Positions 14,659 to 22,995 of a stretch of DNA of 28,308 nt are shown one piece after another. The notes below the pieces were generated by a model. It had not been told where the DNA came from and did no database searches. It saw only the letters and a list, made by a program, of their open reading frames with translations. The stretch's first letter is position 1; every line of letters starts with the position of its first letter. The DNA comes from a virus. The DNA is taken from the IMG/VR virus record IMGVR_UViG_3300039310_000008, positions 1-28,308 of that record; one strand, given 5' to 3'. The translations under genes and the position numbers were made by a program.

Positions 14659-14703
14659 CGCGCGCTGGCTCTCTGCAATCGCGCGAGCGCGCACGAGGAG
14701 ACA

Positions 14704-15087
14704 ATGACCGAGAACAAGCCAGCCGGCCGGACCAAAACCATCAAGCTCGACAAGCCGATCGTCGGTCATGACGTGGTCACCAAAGTGGTCCTGCGCGAGC
14801 CGACCTATGCCGAATATATGGAGATCGGTGACCCATTCCTGGTCGGCGTCTCTCCGGGCTCGCGAATCCCCTTCATCATCGAAGACCAGGCCGTCATCAC
14901 CAAATATTGCGAAATCCTGCTGGTCGAGCCCGACGCGCTCATCGTTCAGGACGGCGGCATGGAGCTGGCGAGAGCGGTCCGCCAGGCGGTGAAAAGTTTT
15001 TTCCGGGACGGCGACGAGGTGGGCGAGGCCTCGGGGACCTCGCCGACGAGCTCGCCTTCGGCGCCGGGCAAGACTGTAGCGCCATAA
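14704..15087 (+). CDS. Tail assembly chaperone, short form (Mu gp41-like)
   Basis: The 127-residue unshifted product has the tail-chaperone pattern: TIKLDKPIVGHDVVTKVVLREPTYAEYMEIGD (early, residues about 13-44), a middle helix VITKYCEILLVEPDAL and RAVRQAVKSFF. In this family the chaperone coats the tape measure while the tube polymerises. A slippery run of six T lies at 14997-15002, after which a -1 shift yields a longer form. In the unshifted frame the tail becomes low-complexity (SGTSPTSSPSAPGK), typical of the short product. ATG 14704 has GAGGAG upstream. Its role is known for the family; the exact relation to gp41 is inferred from order. Confidence 0.85.
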   Translation: MTENKPAGRTKTIKLDKPIVGHDVVTKVVLREPTYAEYMEIGDPFLVGVSPGSRIPFIIEDQAVITKYCEILLVEPDALIVQDGGMELARAVRQAVKSFFRDGDEVGEASGTSPTSSPSAPGKTVAP

Positions 15088-15158
15088 GCGCACTGCCGAT
15101 CGGCCAGCTCCAGCGCTGGCACGCCCGCGCGGCGGCCTGGCATAGGCGGAAACGATAA
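14704..15158 (+). CDS. Tail assembly chaperone, predicted -1 frameshift fusion
   Basis: Predicted long form: unshifted frame from 14704 through 15003, then -1 shift and reading from 15003 to TAA 15156-15158, about 151 residues in all. The heptamer T-TTT-TTC (14997-15003) is in the right phase for a canonical X-XXY-YYZ slip. The shifted extension contains DLADELAFGAGQDC and PIGQLQRWHARAAAWH, which resembles the short helical GpE/gp42-type domain that follows tail chaperones. The stop overlaps the tape-measure ATG (TAATG), as expected for a genuinely translated end. Possible stimulatory stems downstream are 15022-15028 with 15038-15044, and 15015-15020 with 15037-15042. The mechanism is known for tailed phages; its use here is predicted. 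Confidence 0.75.
14997..15003 (+). other. Slippery heptamer T-TTT-TTC for -1 frameshift
   Basis: Six T followed by C, with zero-frame codons TTT TTC preceded by T, which fits the X-XXY-YYZ rule. A GC-rich segment that can form 6-7 bp stems begins 11-18 bases downstream. It is the only long T-run inside a gene of this module and lies at the point where the downstream frame becomes protein-like. Confidence 0.72.
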
Positions 15159-17131
15159 TGGCGCCGAAAGTCCTCGAGTCGCAGCTGGTCATCAGCGGCC
15201 GCGACAAGACCGGCGCGATGTTCGACGCCGTCGGAGGCAAATTCGACAAGCTCGCGGCCGCCGGCAAGCGCATGGACGGCGTCGGCCGCAATTTTCTCAA
15301 CGTCGGCTCGGCGATCGACCACGCCGGCACCAAGCTCGACATGCTGCACGGCAAGTTGCAGCGCATCGAACGGCTCTCGCAGGTCATCGGCCGGAACCTT
15401 GGACCGCTGATCGCCGGCGGAATGGCCGGCGCCACGGCCTACGAGGCGGCGCACGTTACCCATGAGCTGGCGGCAAAAACCGCGCATGCGGCAATAGCCG
15501 GCCAGCACGAGCGCGTGCGCATGGAAACCGCCGGCATGACGCCGGAGGAAATCGGCGAGGCCGAAACGGCGGCCGCGAGCGTCTCGGCCAGGCTGCCGGC
15601 ACTGTCGCAGACCACGCTGTTGCACATGCTGCGCAACGCGCGCTCGATCGTCGGCTCGTTCGAGGAGGCGCAAAAGGTCGTCGAGCCGATGGCGAAAATG
15701 CGCGTCGTCGCCATGGGTGCGCATCCCGAGCGTACCGAAGAGCTGGAAGCGGACTTCGATCAGCTCATCAAGGGCATGGAGATCAAGGGCGTTACCCAGA
15801 ACCTGCCGAAGTTCACTCACTACATGGACAATATGGCGAAGGCGCTCAACGTCTTCGGCGACACGCTCAAGCCCACCGATTATTACGCGATGTTCAAATA
15901 CGGTCGCGGCGCAACGCAGGCGCTGTCGGACCGGTTCCAGCTGATGACGGCGCCCACCTTCGCCCAGGAGATGGGCGGGTCCTCGGCCGGCAAGGCGTTG
16001 AGCACTTTCTATCAGACGCTCGTCGGCGGCCGGATGCAGGTGAAAGCGGCCAACGAATTGCTCGATCTTGGCCTGATCGGCGATAAATCGAAGGTCAAAA
16101 TCTCCAAGGCCGGCATCGTGACGTCGGTCAGGCCGGGTGCGGTCACCGGCTGGGAGCTCGCCGCCGCCGATCCCTATCGCTGGGTGAACGAGATTTTCCT
16201 GCCGGCGCTCGCCAAGAAGGGGATCACCGACAAGACAAAGATTCTCGGCGAGATCGCTACGGTCTTTCGCGATGCGACCGCTCAGCAATTGGTCAGCGTG
16301 CTCGCGACGCAGCAATCGCGCATCATGAAGGATTGGGGACTCATCGAGCACGCGGAGGGGCTGGAGGCCGCCGACACCTTCCTGGGTAAGGATGTCGGCA
16401 TGGGCGTTCATGCCGTCACCGAGCAGCTCACCAATTTGATGCAAGTTGCTGCCGGTCCGCTGGCGCAGCCGGCGGCGAGCTCGCTCAAGGCGATTGCGGA
16501 CAGCATCGCCTACCTCAATCAGGCCGCACACAAGCATCCGGCGGTGCAGAAGGCCACCGAGGCCGGCCTGGCGGCGACGATCGCCGGCGGCGCGCTGATC
16601 GCCTACGAGAGCGCGGTCGGAATGGCCGGCAAGTTCGGTGTGCTGAGCAAGGAATTTGCATCCACGCTGATGCGCGCGCCGCTGAAAGCGATCCGCTTCG
16701 GTCTCGGACCGGAAGTGCTGCCGTTCGAGATCGCGGCCGAGGCCTATAGCGGCTGGCTCGGCTCGATCATGAGCGATCCGAAGCGCGCCAAGGAGGTCAA
16801 CGCGCGCCTCGCGGAAACGCTGGGTCCCCAAGGCTGGGCCGGCATGGAAGGCGGCGGCGGATGGTTCGGCAAAGCCTCGCCGGCGCCGGTGGAACCGCCT
16901 GCCTGGCTGGCTTCGGTCGGCGCCGAGAAACAATGGCAGGCCGCAGTCGAGGCGCCGCAACAGGTCGAGATCAAAGGCGAGGCGACGCTCACGGTCAAGG
17001 TGGAGATCCCGGAGGGATTGGAAGCGGCGATCGAGCACGCCGGCGAAATCACCGGCATCAAGGTCCGCGGTTCGACCGGCAACCGCGGCGTCTCGTGGCC
17101 CGACGTCGGCGCCGGCAACATGCTGCCGTGA
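15158..17131 (+). CDS. Tail tape measure protein
   Basis: Sets tail length and lies inside the tube. The 657-residue product begins with a strand segment VLESQLVISGRDKTGAMFDAV, a start common to tape measures of Mu-like and related phages, followed by long helices and a small-residue hydrophobic stretch (AGGMAGATAYEAAHVTHELA, near residues 86-105) and another near 465-490 (GLAATIAGGALIAYESAVGMA), which may cross membranes during DNA delivery. At about 0.15 nm per residue it would give a tail of about 100 nm; this is an estimate. ATG overlaps the stop of the frameshifted chaperone. The C-terminal part is strand-rich (VEIKGEATLTVKVEIP), as in other Mu-type tape measures that contact the baseplate. 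Confidence 0.88.
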   Translation: MAPKVLESQLVISGRDKTGAMFDAVGGKFDKLAAAGKRMDGVGRNFLNVGSAIDHAGTKLDMLHGKLQRIERLSQVIGRNLGPLIAGGMAGATAYEAAHVTHELAAKTAHAAIAGQHERVRMETAGMTPEEIGEAETAAASVSARLPALSQTTLLHMLRNARSIVGSFEEAQKVVEPMAKMRVVAMGAHPERTEELEADFDQLIKGMEIKGVTQNLPKFTHYMDNMAKALNVFGDTLKPTDYYAMFKYGRGATQALSDRFQLMTAPTFAQEMGGSSAGKALSTFYQTLVGGRMQVKAANELLDLGLIGDKSKVKISKAGIVTSVRPGAVTGWELAAADPYRWVNEIFLPALAKKGITDKTKILGEIATVFRDATAQQLVSVLATQQSRIMKDWGLIEHAEGLEAADTFLGKDVGMGVHAVTEQLTNLMQVAAGPLAQPAASSLKAIADSIAYLNQAAHKHPAVQKATEAGLAATIAGGALIAYESAVGMAGKFGVLSKEFASTLMRAPLKAIRFGLGPEVLPFEIAAEAYSGWLGSIMSDPKRAKEVNARLAETLGPQGWAGMEGGGGWFGKASPAPVEPPAWLASVGAEKQWQAAVEAPQQVEIKGEATLTVKVEIPEGLEAAIEHAGEITGIKVRGSTGNRGVSWPDVGAGNMLP

Positions 17132-17137
17132 CCGCCC

Positions 17138-18556
17138 ATGGTTTATGCCCGCGACTGGATCAGCACGCTGTGGCCGGCGTCCTATATGGGCGTGCCGTTC
17201 TATTTCGAGCACGACGATTCCGAAGGCGGCCGCGACGCCGAAGTGCATGAATATTTCGGCGCCGAAAGCTGGGACGTCGAAGACACCGGCATCAAGGCGC
17301 GGAAATTCTCCGGTCTCGCCTACGTGGCGAGCGACGTCGCCGACCAGCAGGCGGTCGCGCTCGAGCAGATCTTCGAGAGCAAGGGCCCGGGCACGCTGGT
17401 CGTGCCGATCATGGGCCCGGTCAGTGTTCATTGCGAAGACTTCAAGCGCACCAGCGACAAAGACAAGCTCGGCTTCATCACCTTCCATCTGAAGTTTGTC
17501 TCCGCCGGGCCGGTGACGCCGGCGGCGCCGTTCGTTTCTGTGCCGCAGCTCGGCCAGACGGTCTTCGAACAGGCCGCCGCGCTGTGGCAGGCCGGCGCGG
17601 GGATGTTTCCCGACGCGCTGGTGCTCAACAATCCGGCCGATTACATCGTCGCCGGCGCAGTCGACGAGGTCGCGAACGTGGTCGCGGCGATCGAGACGGT
17701 GCGCTCTGTCAATCCGGTCGACGCCGATACCTCGGCAGCGGTCGCCGCCGCCGATGTCGCGATCGTCACCGCCGCGCCACTGCTGATCGCCTACGGCAAT
17801 CCGGCGGCCGCGCCGCTGAAGACGACGCCGGCGTCATCGCTGATCAATTCGCCGAACCCGGAGGTAGCGGCGGTCGCCTCGGCCATCGTCACCCTGCTTG
17901 ACAAGGCGCCGGCGATTTCGCCTTCGCTCACCGATCCGACCGCCATCCTCGCGGCGACAATCGGCGCCAATATCAGCCAGCTCGCCGATGGCCTCCAAGG
18001 CAATCCCGATGCCGGCGCCGGCGCGATGCTATCTCTCTATCAGGCGCTCGCGGCCGTCATACCGACACCGCTCGCGGTTGGTGCATCGCCGAATGCCGTT
18101 GCGGCCGCGGCGAACGCCGCCGCCATCCTGGCGTTCGCGCGGATCGCCGCGCTCGCCGCCTGGGGCGAAGCGCTCGAGCGGCAGACTTATCAAAGCCGGG
18201 CCGATGCGGTGGCCGCGCGCGCGCTGTTCGCCGAAATCGTCGGCGACGAGCTCGGCAGCTGGACCGGCGCCGCCGGCTTTCCGGTCTATGTCGCGCTGCA
18301 GGACCTGCAGGGCGCCGTGGTGCAATACCTGACGCAGCTGATGGCCAATCTGGCGCCGGTGGTGACGATCAGCTCGCCGCAATCGATGCCGGCCCTGTGG
18401 TGGGCGTGGCGGCTTTATCAGGACCCGACCCGCGCGGTCGACCTGGTGCTGCGCAACAACGTCGTGCACCCATCATTCATGCCGCTGTCGTTCGAGGCGC
18501 TGGCGCCGGGCTACGCGGCGCCGCCGAACATGCCGGTCAATTGGCCGAGTCCTTAA
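17138..18556 (+). CDS. Baseplate/tail protein, DNA-circularisation N family (Mu gp43)
   Basis: The N-terminal 120 residues match the family historically called DNA circularisation protein N: MVYARDWISTLWPASYMGVPFYFEHDD..., then HEYFGAESWDVEDTG and the conserved ARKFSGLAYVASDV...QQAVALEQIFESKGPGTLVVPIMG. Despite the name, members act at the tail-baseplate junction in Mu-type phages. The remaining 340 residues are Ala-rich and mostly helical. It follows the tape measure by six bases, as in Mu order. A ribosome binding site is weak, so translation may be coupled to the preceding gene. Confidence 0.85.
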   Translation: MVYARDWISTLWPASYMGVPFYFEHDDSEGGRDAEVHEYFGAESWDVEDTGIKARKFSGLAYVASDVADQQAVALEQIFESKGPGTLVVPIMGPVSVHCEDFKRTSDKDKLGFITFHLKFVSAGPVTPAAPFVSVPQLGQTVFEQAAALWQAGAGMFPDALVLNNPADYIVAGAVDEVANVVAAIETVRSVNPVDADTSAAVAAADVAIVTAAPLLIAYGNPAAAPLKTTPASSLINSPNPEVAAVASAIVTLLDKAPAISPSLTDPTAILAATIGANISQLADGLQGNPDAGAGAMLSLYQALAAVIPTPLAVGASPNAVAAAANAAAILAFARIAALAAWGEALERQTYQSRADAVAARALFAEIVGDELGSWTGAAGFPVYVALQDLQGAVVQYLTQLMANLAPVVTISSPQSMPALWWAWRLYQDPTRAVDLVLRNNVVHPSFMPLSFEALAPGYAAPPNMPVNWPSP

Positions 18557-18574
18557 CGCGCCGGAGCGAGCGCT

Positions 18575-19756
18575 GTGGCCGAAGTTATAACCGTGCTGGC
18601 GAACGGCCAGCCGTTCACGGGCACCTTCAAGAACTTCGAGGTCGACGCGGGCTATCATCATGCGGCGCATAGTTTCTCCTTCGAGGTCGCACCTTCGGCG
18701 CAGCGGCTGCAGATCTTCGCTCCCGGCACGCCGCTGCAGATCCAGTTCAACAACGACGTCGCTTTCACCGGCTATGTCGATCGGCTGCAACCGACCTTCA
18801 AGAAATTGACCATCAGCGGCCGGTCGAAATCGCAGGATTTCATCGACTGCGCCGCGATCGATCCCGGCGGCACCGGCAATTTTCAGAACCAGTCGCCGTT
18901 GGCGATCGCCCAGGCGCTGGCGCAGCCGTTCGGCGTCACGGTCGCGACCGATCAACAACTCGACGACGTCGAAAGCTATCAGCTCGTGCCCGGCGAGTCC
19001 GGATTTGCGGCCTGCGAAAAGCTGACGCGCGCGCAGGGGCTGACGCTCAGCGGCCAATACGACGGCTCGCTCAAGCTCACCAAACCGGGCAGCAAGCGCC
19101 ACGCCGGCGGTCTTTATCAGGGCCAGGCGCCGCTCAAGGATTTGGAAGGCGATCTGAACTGGGCGCATCGGCATTCGCCGATCATCGTGCGCGGGCAATC
19201 CGCCTCGGGCACCGACGCCGCCGCGCTGCAGGTCGAAGCGACCGCGCAGGATGCTTCGGTTTGGGGCGGCGGCGCCGCGCCGGTGCAGAGCGCACCTTCA
19301 TCGTCGGCGCCGGGTTTCACGACCGGCCGTTACCGGCCGCTGGTGCACGTCGAGGATTCCGACATCGACAGCGAAACGGCGCAATCGCTAGCCGACGCGC
19401 ACAGCCAGCGCGAGGCCGGCGAGGCGCTGAAAGCGCACGCAGTGACCTACGGCTTTCGCGATTCCGGCGGCACGCTGTGGACGCCAGGCTGGCTCGTCTG
19501 GGTCGAGAGCGAGCGGATCGGTCTCTGCCAGGCGCTGCTGATCAAGAAGATCAAGTTCACGCAGAAGCGCGGGGGCGCCGGCTCCGGCAAGCACGCGTCA
19601 AAGGGCGGCTCGACCGCGCACCTCGAGCTGGTCGATCCGCGTGCCTATGGCGGCACCGCGGCAAAAGGCTCTAGCCCGCCCGGCAGCACGGCCTCGAGCA
19701 TCTGGAACGTCGGTACGCCGCCGGTGCCGTTCGCGCCTGGCTCGGTGCCCGGATGA
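18575..19756 (+). CDS. Baseplate hub protein, Mu gp44 (P)-like / gpD-like
   Basis: The 393-residue product starts with GTG 18575 (CCGGAG upstream). It shows the hub layout shared with P2 gpD and Mu gp44: a strand-rich N-terminal barrel with PGTPLQIQFNNDVAFTGYVDRL (50-71), the conserved TISGRSKSQDFIDCAA (80-95), a helical insertion LAIAQALAQPFGVTV, and a second barrel with GESGFAACEKLTRAQGLTLS. A Gly/Ser-rich segment near residues 225-250 and a flexible tail of Gly/Ser/Pro follow. Such trimers form the hub through which the spike is attached. It ends in ATGA overlap with the spike gene. Confidence 0.87.
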   Translation: MAEVITVLANGQPFTGTFKNFEVDAGYHHAAHSFSFEVAPSAQRLQIFAPGTPLQIQFNNDVAFTGYVDRLQPTFKKLTISGRSKSQDFIDCAAIDPGGTGNFQNQSPLAIAQALAQPFGVTVATDQQLDDVESYQLVPGESGFAACEKLTRAQGLTLSGQYDGSLKLTKPGSKRHAGGLYQGQAPLKDLEGDLNWAHRHSPIIVRGQSASGTDAAALQVEATAQDASVWGGGAAPVQSAPSSSAPGFTTGRYRPLVHVEDSDIDSETAQSLADAHSQREAGEALKAHAVTYGFRDSGGTLWTPGWLVWVESERIGLCQALLIKKIKFTQKRGGAGSGKHASKGGSTAHLELVDPRAYGGTAAKGSSPPGSTASSIWNVGTPPVPFAPGSVPG

Positions 19757-20217
19757 CGCGGCATTCGTCCTATCTCACCGATCGCGACGCGCTGCGCACG
19801 ATGCTGCGGCGCGCGTCGGTGAAGGCGGTCAACGACCAGGGCAGCCAGCAGCTCGTCAATTTATCGGGGCTCGCTGGCGATCAGCCGGCCGATGTGCCGA
19901 CTGTCGCGCTGTTCGGCTTCAGCTCGAACCCGCCCGCCGGTGGCGTCGGCCTGATCGCGTGTCCCGGCGGCCGCAGCGACAAAGCGCTCTTTTTCGGCGG
20001 TGAATTAGCGAAGTTTCGGCCCAAAAATCAACCGGTCGGCGGCGTCACGGTCTACGACGCCTTCGGCCAGACGATCAGCTTCGTGCAGAATAATATTCGC
20101 ATCGTCGGCACCGGCGCGGTCACCATCACCGCGCCGAGCGGATGCACCATCAACGGCAACGTCACGGTGCAAGGCAACGTCGCTGCGAGCGGCGTTATCA
20201 GCGCGGCCGGGGCCTGA
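19753..20217 (+). CDS. Baseplate spike/assembly protein, Mu gp45 family
   Basis: The 154-residue chain fits the Mu gp45 group (membrane-piercing spike): an OB-like first part with VKAVNDQGSQQLVNLSGLAGD and VALFGFSSNPPAGGVGLIACPGGRSDKALFFGGE, then beta-helical repeats FVQNNIRIVGTGAVTITAPSGCTINGNVTVQGNVAASGV. In Mu, gp45 forms a trimer whose tip binds iron through His residues; here no HxH motif is visible near the end, so the tip may be capped differently or be shorter. It follows the hub gene by ATGA overlap. The unusual neighbour downstream is a fibre-like gene. Confidence 0.85.
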   Translation: MTRHSSYLTDRDALRTMLRRASVKAVNDQGSQQLVNLSGLAGDQPADVPTVALFGFSSNPPAGGVGLIACPGGRSDKALFFGGELAKFRPKNQPVGGVTVYDAFGQTISFVQNNIRIVGTGAVTITAPSGCTINGNVTVQGNVAASGVISAAGA

Positions 20218-20226
20218 GAGGCCGCG

Positions 20227-21024
20227 ATGACAGAGATATCGCAGATCCCGTTCACGCTGGGCGGCGATCTTTCCGGTGCCGGCGGCACACTCAGCAGCTC
20301 GTGGAGTACGGGCGACGCCAAGCTGACGTTCAAGCAAACAGCCGACCCGGGCTGGTTGCTGATGAACGACAGCACTATCGGCAGCGCCGCCTCCGGCGCG
20401 ACTTATGCCAACGCCGCCGCGCAGGCGCTGTTCACGCTGTTCTATGCGAGCCCGTTCACCGACGCGAACGTGCCACTCTTAACGAGTGCCGGCGCAGCGA
20501 CGACACGCGCGGCACAAGGCACTGCGGCAGCAGCCTGGGCGGCAAACTGCCGGATGACGTTGCCGCTGCAACTCGGCCGCTCGATCGCGATCGCCGGCTC
20601 CGGCGCCGGCTTGACGACCCGCACGCTCGGCGGCGCGGATGGAGTAGAGACACAGACCCTGACCACAAGTCAGTTGCCGGCGCATAACCACGGCGTTTCC
20701 GATCCCAGTCACACGCATGGAGTCAGCGATCCCAGCCACAGTCACGGTATTTCCGATCCTGGGCACACTCACGGTCCTCCGCTCGGTCTGGGGTTTTGGA
20801 TTTATGAAAGCAGCGGAGGAAACAACGGGCCATACTCCGGCGGTACTATGACCGGCCAAGGGCGGACGGGGTCCAGCGCCACCGGCATCGGCATCAACGG
20901 GGCCTATACCGGGATCAGCATCAACGGGGCCGACACCGGCATCACCACGACGAACACCGGCAGCGGCAGTCCGGTCAGCACCATGGACCCACGTTCTTAT
21001 TGGAACGTGATGATCAAGCTGTAA
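20227..21024 (+). CDS. Short tail fibre with His-rich HxH repeats (tail-collar-like)
   Basis: The 265-residue product begins MTEISQIPFTLGGDL and has a collar-like domain, DPGWLLMNDSTIGSAASGATYANAAAQALFTLFY (about 40-73) and CRMTLPLQLGRSIAIAGSG. Residues 153-182 hold repeated HNHG, HTHG, HSHG and HTHG units spaced by VSDPS-type links. Metal-binding HxH repeats of this sort are known in trimeric receptor-binding tips such as phage T4 gp12. The last part has TGIxING-type repeats and a conserved end SYWNVMIKL. It shares its plan with the longer fibre at 23818. Its location between gp45 and gp46 is not the Mu order. ATG follows a GAGAGG site. Confidence 0.78.
   Translation: MTEISQIPFTLGGDLSGAGGTLSSSWSTGDAKLTFKQTADPGWLLMNDSTIGSAASGATYANAAAQALFTLFYASPFTDANVPLLTSAGAATTRAAQGTAAAAWAANCRMTLPLQLGRSIAIAGSGAGLTTRTLGGADGVETQTLTTSQLPAHNHGVSDPSHTHGVSDPSHSHGISDPGHTHGPPLGLGFWIYESSGGNNGPYSGGTMTGQGRTGSSATGIGINGAYTGISINGADTGITTTNTGSGSPVSTMDPRSYWNVMIKL
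20683..20772 (+). repeat. HxH-encoding repeat of the short fibre
   Basis: Four HxH motifs, about nine codons apart, alternate with SDPS/SDPG linkers (residues 153-182 of the product). At DNA level the 27-base units are diverged but recognisable. This suggests metal coordination along a trimer axis, by comparison with known His-tipped fibres. Confidence 0.7.
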
Positions 21025-21039
21025 AACGGGCCGCTTGCC

Positions 21040-21585
21040 ATGGAAATCCTCATTCGGGCGAACGAGGCCTGTCAGCCCGATCCGTTCCTGCTTTGGGATT
21101 CAAACTGGAACGAGGCTGCCGCGGCCGCCGATTGGGCGCTCGCCGGCAATGCGCCGTTGAATTCCGGCGGTCTCGCCGCCAATGCCGCGCTGGCGACGGC
21201 AGTGACGCTGACGCTGTTCAGCGACGCCGCCATGCCGGCGAACCATCCGCTGGCGCAATATGTCCGCGACGGCGACCCGCGCGGCTGGTGGGGCGACGGC
21301 ATCGACGTGCGCACCGATCTCGGCGAAGGGCCGCTCGGCTCGCTATTGTGGGTGCTCTGGAATATGCCGCTGAATTTGGCGGCGCAATGGGCGGCTCCTC
21401 TTGCGGAGCAGGCGCTGGCGCCGCTGCAGACACAGGGCGCGGTGGTCGAGATCGATTGCTCGGCCGAGATCACGAGTCTCAACGGGCTGGCGCTCTCCGT
21501 CAATCTCTTCGGCGAGAAGGGCGCGCTCGTCTACAGCGGCAAGTTCAACCTGGTGTGGCAGCAGGTAGTGGCGGCCGCGGCCTGA
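21040..21585 (+). CDS. Baseplate wedge protein, Mu gp46 family
   Basis: The 181-residue product has the gp46 pattern: an N-terminal strand, an SDAAMPANHPLAQYVRDGDPRGWWGD segment with the family's characteristic DPRGWWGD (about residues 78-85), GSLLWVLWNMPL (about 104-115) and a C-terminal strand region with VEIDCSAEITSLNGLALSVNLFG. These proteins connect the hub to the wedge and sit next to the J-type protein. The Trp-rich region and place before gp47 agree. It is likely translated together with the upstream fibre; the upstream ribosome binding site is weak. Confidence 0.88.
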   Translation: MEILIRANEACQPDPFLLWDSNWNEAAAAADWALAGNAPLNSGGLAANAALATAVTLTLFSDAAMPANHPLAQYVRDGDPRGWWGDGIDVRTDLGEGPLGSLLWVLWNMPLNLAAQWAAPLAEQALAPLQTQGAVVEIDCSAEITSLNGLALSVNLFGEKGALVYSGKFNLVWQQVVAAAA

Positions 21586-21606
21586 AAATAGTCGCGCGAG
21601 CCATAA

Positions 21607-22974
21607 ATGTTTCCAATCCCGTCGCTCTATCAACTGGTGACGCGGGCGCGCAACGCGATCCGCGCCAATCTCCCGGGCACCGACGCCTGGCTGTGGCCGA
21701 ATAACGTCAACCCGACCGCCAAGGTGATCGGCGGCATGACGTCGGAGCTGTTCGGCTTCGCCGACGACATCCAGCGGCAAAAATTCGCGCTCACCGCCAA
21801 CGGTCCGGATCTCGACCTGCACGGCGCCGAGATCAATCTCTCGCGCTTTCAGCCGACGCGGTCGACCGGCAATATCTCGATCGTCGTCGCCGATTCCTAC
21901 GACGTCGCCTACGGCGCCATCTTCCAGCGCAGCGACGGCGTGCAGTTCGTCGCCTTGGCCGCCTTGTCGATCACCGGCTCGGGCACAATTACCGTGCCGG
22001 CGCAATCGGTCGGCACCGGATCAAACACGGTCACTCAGGCGGGCACGTCGCTTTCGATCTCATCGGGCACCACCGACGTAAACGGCGATGCCGCCGCGGT
22101 GGCGATGGTCGCGACCGGCGGCATGACCGGGGGCACCGACGTCGAACAGGACGGTGCCACTTTCAATCCGCCGCCGGGGACGTTCCGCTACCGCATCCTT
22201 TTCAAGAAACGAAATCCGCCGCAGGGAGGCGCGGCATCCGACTATGTGATCTGGACGCAGCAGGCCAACGGCAACGTCACCCGCGTGTTCGTCGAGCCGC
22301 TGTGGGCCGGCATCGGCACCGTGCGCGTGCTGCCGATGATGGACAACCTCTATGCGAACGGCATCCCGCAATCCGGCGATATCGCCGGGATCACCGCCTT
22401 CATACAAACCGTCCAGCCGTCCGCGGCCACCGTCACCGTCGTGGCGCCGACGCCGGTCGCCGTCAATGCCATCATCACCGGACTGACGCCGTCCAATCCG
22501 ACGACGCAGGCCGCCGTGATCGCCGAGCTGCAGGCGGCGTTCCTTCGGCTGTCGCAGGTCGCCGGCATCGCCACGCCGAACGCGTCGATGCCCTATCTCG
22601 CGATCCCGTTCACCTTCCTGCAGCAATGGCTCCAGCAGGCCGTCGACAACGCGCCGGGCGTCACCAGCGGCACCGTGAGCGTGGTGGCTGGCCTGATTAC
22701 GGCGGCCGGCGCGATCTCGACCTCGAGCGCCACCGTCACGATGCCGAACGTCTCGGGCTATCCCTGGGTTGTGCCCGGCATGAACGTCTACGACATTACT
22801 GCGGGAAAACAGATCGGCACGGTGCTGACCTATACCGGCACCACGTTGACGCTAACGGCCAATGCGGCCAACGCCGGCGCCGGCTCGACCGACTCCTTGG
22901 CGTTCTCGGCTTCCCCCGGCAACACCTCTTTGACCGCCGGACAGATCGCCGTGCTCGGGACCGTGACGTTCTGA
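21607..22974 (+). CDS. Baseplate J-like protein (Mu gp47) with inserted module
   Basis: Wedge protein of the baseplate. The 455-residue product shows the J family plan: N-terminal MFPIPSLYQLVTRARNAIRA, then PTAKVIGGMTSELFGFADDIQRQ, DLDLHGAEINLSRFQPT, a middle core with DYVIWTQQANGNVTRVFVEPLW and a conserved MPYLAIPFTFLQQWLQQAV...APGVTSG. The C-terminus of the family normally runs straight from the VTSG region to the strand ITAGQIAVLGTV. Here a 72-residue module (364-435) is inserted before SLTAGQIAVLGTVTF. The same module, 68 of 72 residues identical, occurs in the tail protein at 26099. ATG 21607; spacing to the previous gene is 21 bases. Confidence 0.9.
   Translation: MFPIPSLYQLVTRARNAIRANLPGTDAWLWPNNVNPTAKVIGGMTSELFGFADDIQRQKFALTANGPDLDLHGAEINLSRFQPTRSTGNISIVVADSYDVAYGAIFQRSDGVQFVALAALSITGSGTITVPAQSVGTGSNTVTQAGTSLSISSGTTDVNGDAAAVAMVATGGMTGGTDVEQDGATFNPPPGTFRYRILFKKRNPPQGGAASDYVIWTQQANGNVTRVFVEPLWAGIGTVRVLPMMDNLYANGIPQSGDIAGITAFIQTVQPSAATVTVVAPTPVAVNAIITGLTPSNPTTQAAVIAELQAAFLRLSQVAGIATPNASMPYLAIPFTFLQQWLQQAVDNAPGVTSGTVSVVAGLITAAGAISTSSATVTMPNVSGYPWVVPGMNVYDITAGKQIGTVLTYTGTTLTLTANAANAGAGSTDSLAFSASPGNTSLTAGQIAVLGTVTF
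22696..22911 (+). repeat. 72-residue shared module, copy in baseplate J gene
   Basis: Aligned without gaps to 26282-26497: my hand count gives 37 differing bases of 216, but only 4 of 72 residues change (V/I, P/A, A/G, A/S). Most changes are synonymous, which suggests selection on the protein. The encoded chain is rich in Thr, Ser, Gly and Val with a central YPWVV(P/A)GMNVYDITAGKQIGT segment and looks like a small beta domain. It sits at a loop of the J core. Confidence 0.88.
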
Positions 22975-22995
22975 GTTAGTGCCGGAGCGGAGCAG

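Noticed and set aside
14939-17488. Long minus-strand open frame (849 codons) opposite the tape-measure gene
   Set aside because: High G+C with strong third-position bias opens antisense frames. The product is composition-biased with no motifs, while the plus strand has a coherent tape measure with coupled neighbours.
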